Positions 62,101-64,000 of a stretch of 64,000 nt of DNA are shown piece by piece. The DNA is from Maniola hyperantus (lineage: Eukaryota; Arthropoda; Insecta; Lepidoptera; Nymphalidae). Numbering within the stretch: position 1 is the first letter of the stretch; each line of letters opens with the position of its first letter. The translations under genes and the position numbers were made by a program. The DNA is taken from positions 5,136,423 to 5,200,422 of the forward strand of contig NC_048563.1 of assembly GCF_902806685.2 (NCBI RefSeq). Reading direction: 5' to 3'. Under the pieces are notes generated by a model. The model was not told where the DNA came from. It worked only from the letters and a program-made list of their open reading frames with translations, and searched no databases.

Positions 62101-63182
62101 GTTTTGTTGCGCGTAATATTTGTTAATTTTCGATGGAAGCTTAATGTTCTTCTGACATTTTGTTCAAATATCGTCATATTGCAACAAATTAACACAAACC
62201 AATATTAAATTATACCTATAAACCTTCCTCTTGAATCACTCTATCTATTAGTGAAAACCGCATTAAAATCCGTTGCGTAGTTTAAAAGATCTACGCGTTC
62301 ATACATACAGACAGCGGAAAGCGACTTTATTTTATACTATGTCGAGACTTAAGATCAAATTAAGACTCTTTTCAGAAAAGGATAAAATACCCTATTCTCG
62401 ATTCAAAGTAGCCGTAGTACTATTTGTATGAAATAAATTTTATTTTGGCTTTCATATGGTATTAATTTTAAAACTGCTGGGAGATTGGACCAGGGTCCAT
62501 ATTGGAGGATTGGACCAGGGTCCATATTAGGCGATTGGATCAGGATTCATATTGGGGAATTGGATCAGGGTCCATATTGGGGGATTGAACCAGAGTCCAT
62601 ATTGGGAGATTAAACCAGGGTCCATATTGGAAGATTGGACCAGGGTCCATATTGGGGGATTGGACCGGCGGAGTGATTCGCTAAATCAGTGTCTATCACT
62701 GAATGATAGCTACCGAGTTCATTTGACATTGGTTGGTTCTACATTGCTGCTTCACTGAGTGATATCGAAATAATTCTTCGTAGAAAACCTTCAATGAATT
62801 AATAATAAATGTCAAATGAGCTCAGTTGCTATTATTCAGTGTTAGACACTGATTTAGCCAATCAGTAGGCAGGGTCCATATTGGGGGATTTTCGTCCATT
62901 GTCCTTTTATTCACTTGTCTTGTCTCTCATTTTTATGTACCATCCATCAACCGTGGTTGTCATGTCAACCGTCCGCCATTTTGGTTCGCAACCACAGAGC
63001 AAGGTCACAAGCAACAACCGCAACCTGGAACCCCAGCGCCCGAAGAAAAGATCTTCAAAGATGATGAACTAACCAACTTAATTGACCCCATTTTAAACAT
63101 GGACGACCATAACCGGGACGGGTTTATAGATTATCCAGAATTCATAAAGGCGCAACAGAAGAACCAAAATAAAGAAGGATAA
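56098..63182 (+). CDS. MCFD2: MCFD2-type secretory EF-hand protein, five exons, with Gln/Pro-rich insert
   Basis: Seen: exons 56098-56196, 57490-57694, 58456-58498, 59280-59428 and 62998-63182 join (phases 0,1,2,1) to 226 residues. Residues 1-16 (MYRLIVLTAVFHFTIC) are a signal peptide. Then comes a Gln/Pro/Tyr-rich stretch from exon 2, DPHILDAANIAHERE, HIQEHME and ELQFHYFKMHDADNNNKLDG, which is EF loop 1 (DADNNNKLDGCE). EF loop 2 is DHNRDGFIDYPE, then EFIKAQ near the end. Family knowledge: the HIxEH...ELQxHYFKMHD...LDG pattern with two C-terminal EF hands is that of MCFD2, a calcium-binding partner of the ERGIC-53/LMAN1 cargo receptor in ER-to-Golgi transport. Odd: the 68-residue Gln/Pro block is unlike the short acidic N terminus I know for vertebrate MCFD2. 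A CREG/CGREF-like EF-hand relative is the main alternative. Confidence 0.93.
56342..56480 (+). mobile_element. Degraded tRNA-derived SINE head
   Basis: GGTAGCCTAGTCGTTAAGAC and GGGGTTCGATC, then TAATTAAATATCACTTGCTT. Body truncated. Confidence 0.65.
56520..57372 (-). mobile_element. CCGGCCAAGTGCGAG-type repeat split by LINE-derived sequence
   Basis: 56520-56625 (GGGTTCCGTACCTCAAAAGG to CCCGTTGACTTAGAAT) resumes at 57082 (CCCGTTGACCTAGAATCAGG) and runs to 57372. The insert (56640-57080) has a reverse LINE tail and, on the minus strand, a W-rich RTE-like C-terminal fragment. Confidence 0.75.
57490..57694 (+). CDS. MCFD2: MCFD2-type exon 2: Gln/Pro-rich low-complexity segment
   Basis: Acceptor TATCTTAATAG, donor GTAAGT. 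About half Gln with Pro and regularly spaced Tyr (QQQYQQPPP type). It continues the QQYQQ that begins in exon 1. Confidence 0.85.
57785..58062 (+). mobile_element. LINE fragment: RT protein C terminus
   Basis: Encodes LIETYKILNNYYNV, a stop, then HFLTGRVVHIRNKLPKDVVM and SSSVNQFKNRQ, the usual LINE C-terminal RxxxIWNxLPxxVV pattern. Sits in an MCFD2-type intron, 90 bases after exon 2; not a host gene. Confidence 0.75.
58088..58325 (+). mobile_element. Lep1-like Helitron, full-length
   Basis: CCACACTAATATTATTATAA, (GTCT)n, TTTCACGGCTCTACCG, to CAGACGAAGTCGCGGGCATC and CTAGT. Confidence 0.85.
58456..58498 (+). CDS. MCFD2: MCFD2-type exon 3: 43 bp mini-exon
   Basis: Acceptor TTTTTTTCAG, donor GTAAGA. 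Encodes DPHILDAANIAHER, the conserved lead-in to the EF-hand region. Confidence 0.88.
58543..58755 (-). mobile_element. Helitron-like repeat, reverse
   Basis: ACTAGCTGATGCCCGCGAAT to CACACTTTCGCATTTATAAT. The middle (CAATCCGTTGCACCGTTGCG) marks a different subfamily. Confidence 0.75.
58836..59252 (-). mobile_element. CCGGCCAAGTGCGAG-type repeat, reverse, abutting exon 4
   Basis: AGGGTTCCATACCTGAAAAA to TATCTCGCACTTGGCCGG. Ends 27 bases before the exon at 59280. Confidence 0.85.
59280..59428 (+). CDS. MCFD2: MCFD2-type exon 4: first EF hand
   Basis: Acceptor TTTGCCCATAG, donor GTGAGA. Encodes HIQEHMEVPIDTSKMSEQEL and the EF loop DADNNNKLDGCE. A reverse CCGGCCAAGTGCGAG-type repeat ends 27 bases upstream. 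Confidence 0.93.
59612..59878 (-). mobile_element. tRNA-derived SINE, reverse
   Basis: GGTTTCTACACGGCATCGTA to CACCACTGCGCCAGGGAGG. Confidence 0.82.
60247..60390. mobile_element. GC-rich small element
   Basis: TCTGCGACAGGTTAGACC to GATTGCCAAGCTGTCGCGTA, with GGGCAGACGCCCCGCAC and GTGCGGGGCGTTCCCT. A fragment recurs at 61205-61285. Confidence 0.6.
60553..60775 (-). mobile_element. Lep1-like Helitron, reverse
   Basis: ACTAGCTGATGCCCGCTACT to ACACTTTCGCATTTATAATA and TTAGTATGGA. Confidence 0.82.
61378..61625 (+). mobile_element. Helitron-like repeat with expanded GACT run
   Basis: TATATATAAAAGGAAAAGGT, then about eight GACT units, CTATCAACGCACAGCTCAAA and ACGAAGTCGCGAGCATAAGC then TAGT. Confidence 0.82.
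61626..62470. other. MCFD2-type intron 4, repeats only
   Basis: 61770-61860 is a reverse (GAATA)n-tailed LINE end; a Lep1-like head fragment is at 62060. Otherwise AT-rich, no exon seen. Confidence 0.5.
62477..62890. repeat. 24 bp minisatellite interrupted by an inverted-repeat element
   Basis: GATTGGACCAGGGTCCATAT units repeat about eight times to 62660 and once more at 62868-62890. Between them, 62672-62865 has inverted ends GCTAAATCAGTGTCTATCAC and its imperfect complement AGACACTGATTTAGC. Confidence 0.8.
62998..63182 (+). CDS. MCFD2: MCFD2-type exon 5: second EF hand and stop
   Basis: Acceptor CAACCACAG. Encodes EQGHKQQPQPGTPAPEEKIF, DELTNLIDPIL and the EF loop DHNRDGFIDYPE; TAA at 63180. 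Confidence 0.93.
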
Positions 63183-64000
63183 CCCGATAGACTGATTGAG
63201 ATTATTTTTCCTGCTATTTTGGTAGGATTTTCTTTGGTGTGGCAACACTGGAAATAAGTCTTACGTAAATTGAGATAAACTTTAACACTAATATTTAGGG
63301 ACTGAGTAAATATATACATACCTAGCAAATTAAGAAGACATTTTATATTTTCTTATAAAACATTTTTATTACCTACTGCAATACTCAATTGAGTTTTTTG
63401 TATACAAAAAGTTTAATACTCTTTTCTAGATAGTAAAAATACCCTAAAACTTCTGGAACAAGTTATTAATTAATAAAAATTCTAGGCAAACGCGTCCCAT
63501 CTTAGGCCACATCATCACTTTCCATCAGGTGTGATCGTGGTCAAGCGTGCGCCTATAACGAATAAAAAAAAAGCCATTTTATCCGCGACGTTTAGCTTTT
63601 GTTTTATGCCCTTGGTGTACAATCTACTATTAAACTGCCTGTATTCTTTTTTATATTACCTATGTTATTTATCTTTAATTTTATCTTCTAACTAATGTGC
63701 CAAGATTTTATATACTCTTAAATAAAATTATAAAATAGCAAAAAGAGCCAGTATACGCTTCTAAATGATATATTATTTTTAAAATTTCATTGTTGCCATA
63801 AAAAAGAAAAAAATTAACACCATTCCATACTTCGAGTGTAGTCAATACCGTTGTCCCCGTTAAACAGAAACGACAACGGGGACAAAGGGATAATTTTTTT
63901 ATAATTTTATTCAAATCCCGATGTCCCCGTTGAGCGGAAACGACAACGGGGACAACGGGACAACATGTAATTTTTTATGTGAAAAGTCGTCACTATATTC
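63183..64000 (+). other. 3' flank of the MCFD2-type gene with two tandem hairpins
   Basis: AT-rich, with possible AATAAA signals (for example 63719). At 63851-63885 and 63922-63954 there are two hairpins, TGTCCCCGTT with AACGGGGACA, about 70 bases apart. Confidence 0.6.

Overview
The window is nuclear DNA of a lepidopteran (butterfly or moth). The genes have short exons with GT..AG introns. The introns and spacers are packed with repeats typical of Lepidoptera: Helitron-like fragments ending in CTAGT, tRNA-derived SINEs, (GAATA)n-tailed LINE ends, many small inverted-repeat elements and a CCGGCCAAGTGCGAGTC-type repeat. Nothing looks bacterial or viral.

Five host genes can be assembled exon by exon with matching intron phases. 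(1) 2176-13058, plus strand: a ZAD plus C2H2 zinc-finger protein with 11 fingers, first exon not found. A 5'-truncated LINE with a long intact ORF (4901-7378) lies antisense in one intron. (2) 26883-29903, minus strand: a three-exon GTSF1/Asterix-type protein with two CHHC zinc fingers. (3) 35443-41745, plus strand: a complete six-exon Shutdown/FKBP6-type co-chaperone (FKBP-like domain plus TPRs). (4) 46909-52454, plus strand: a three-exon MFS sugar-transporter-like protein. (5) 56098-63182, plus strand: a five-exon secretory EF-hand protein of the MCFD2 type, with an extra Gln/Pro-rich exon.

Genes 2 and 3 both belong to the PIWI-piRNA pathway (GTSF1 as PIWI cofactor, Shutdown as piRISC-loading co-chaperone). 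They are adjacent and divergently transcribed, with start codons 5.5 kb apart.

A second theme is tandem duplication across exon-intron borders. Shutdown exon 5 is followed by a 1.5 kb array of partial copies, giving ten 5' splice sites in a row. One zinc-finger intron is repeated five times head to tail with hybrid pseudo-junctions. One zinc-finger exon and GTSF1 exon 1 each have a decayed partial copy next to the working one.

The 13-25 kb block has no recognisable gene. It is a nest of transposons containing a 5.65 kb element with long, internally repeated inverted termini, flanked by two 2 kb direct copies of one sequence. One of those copies carries a 401 bp inverted-repeat element missing from the other. 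Other landmarks are a tandem LTR-internal-LTR-internal-LTR element with a 5 bp target duplication (33059-34701) and about 400 copies of a CAAT tetranucleotide (53487-55095).
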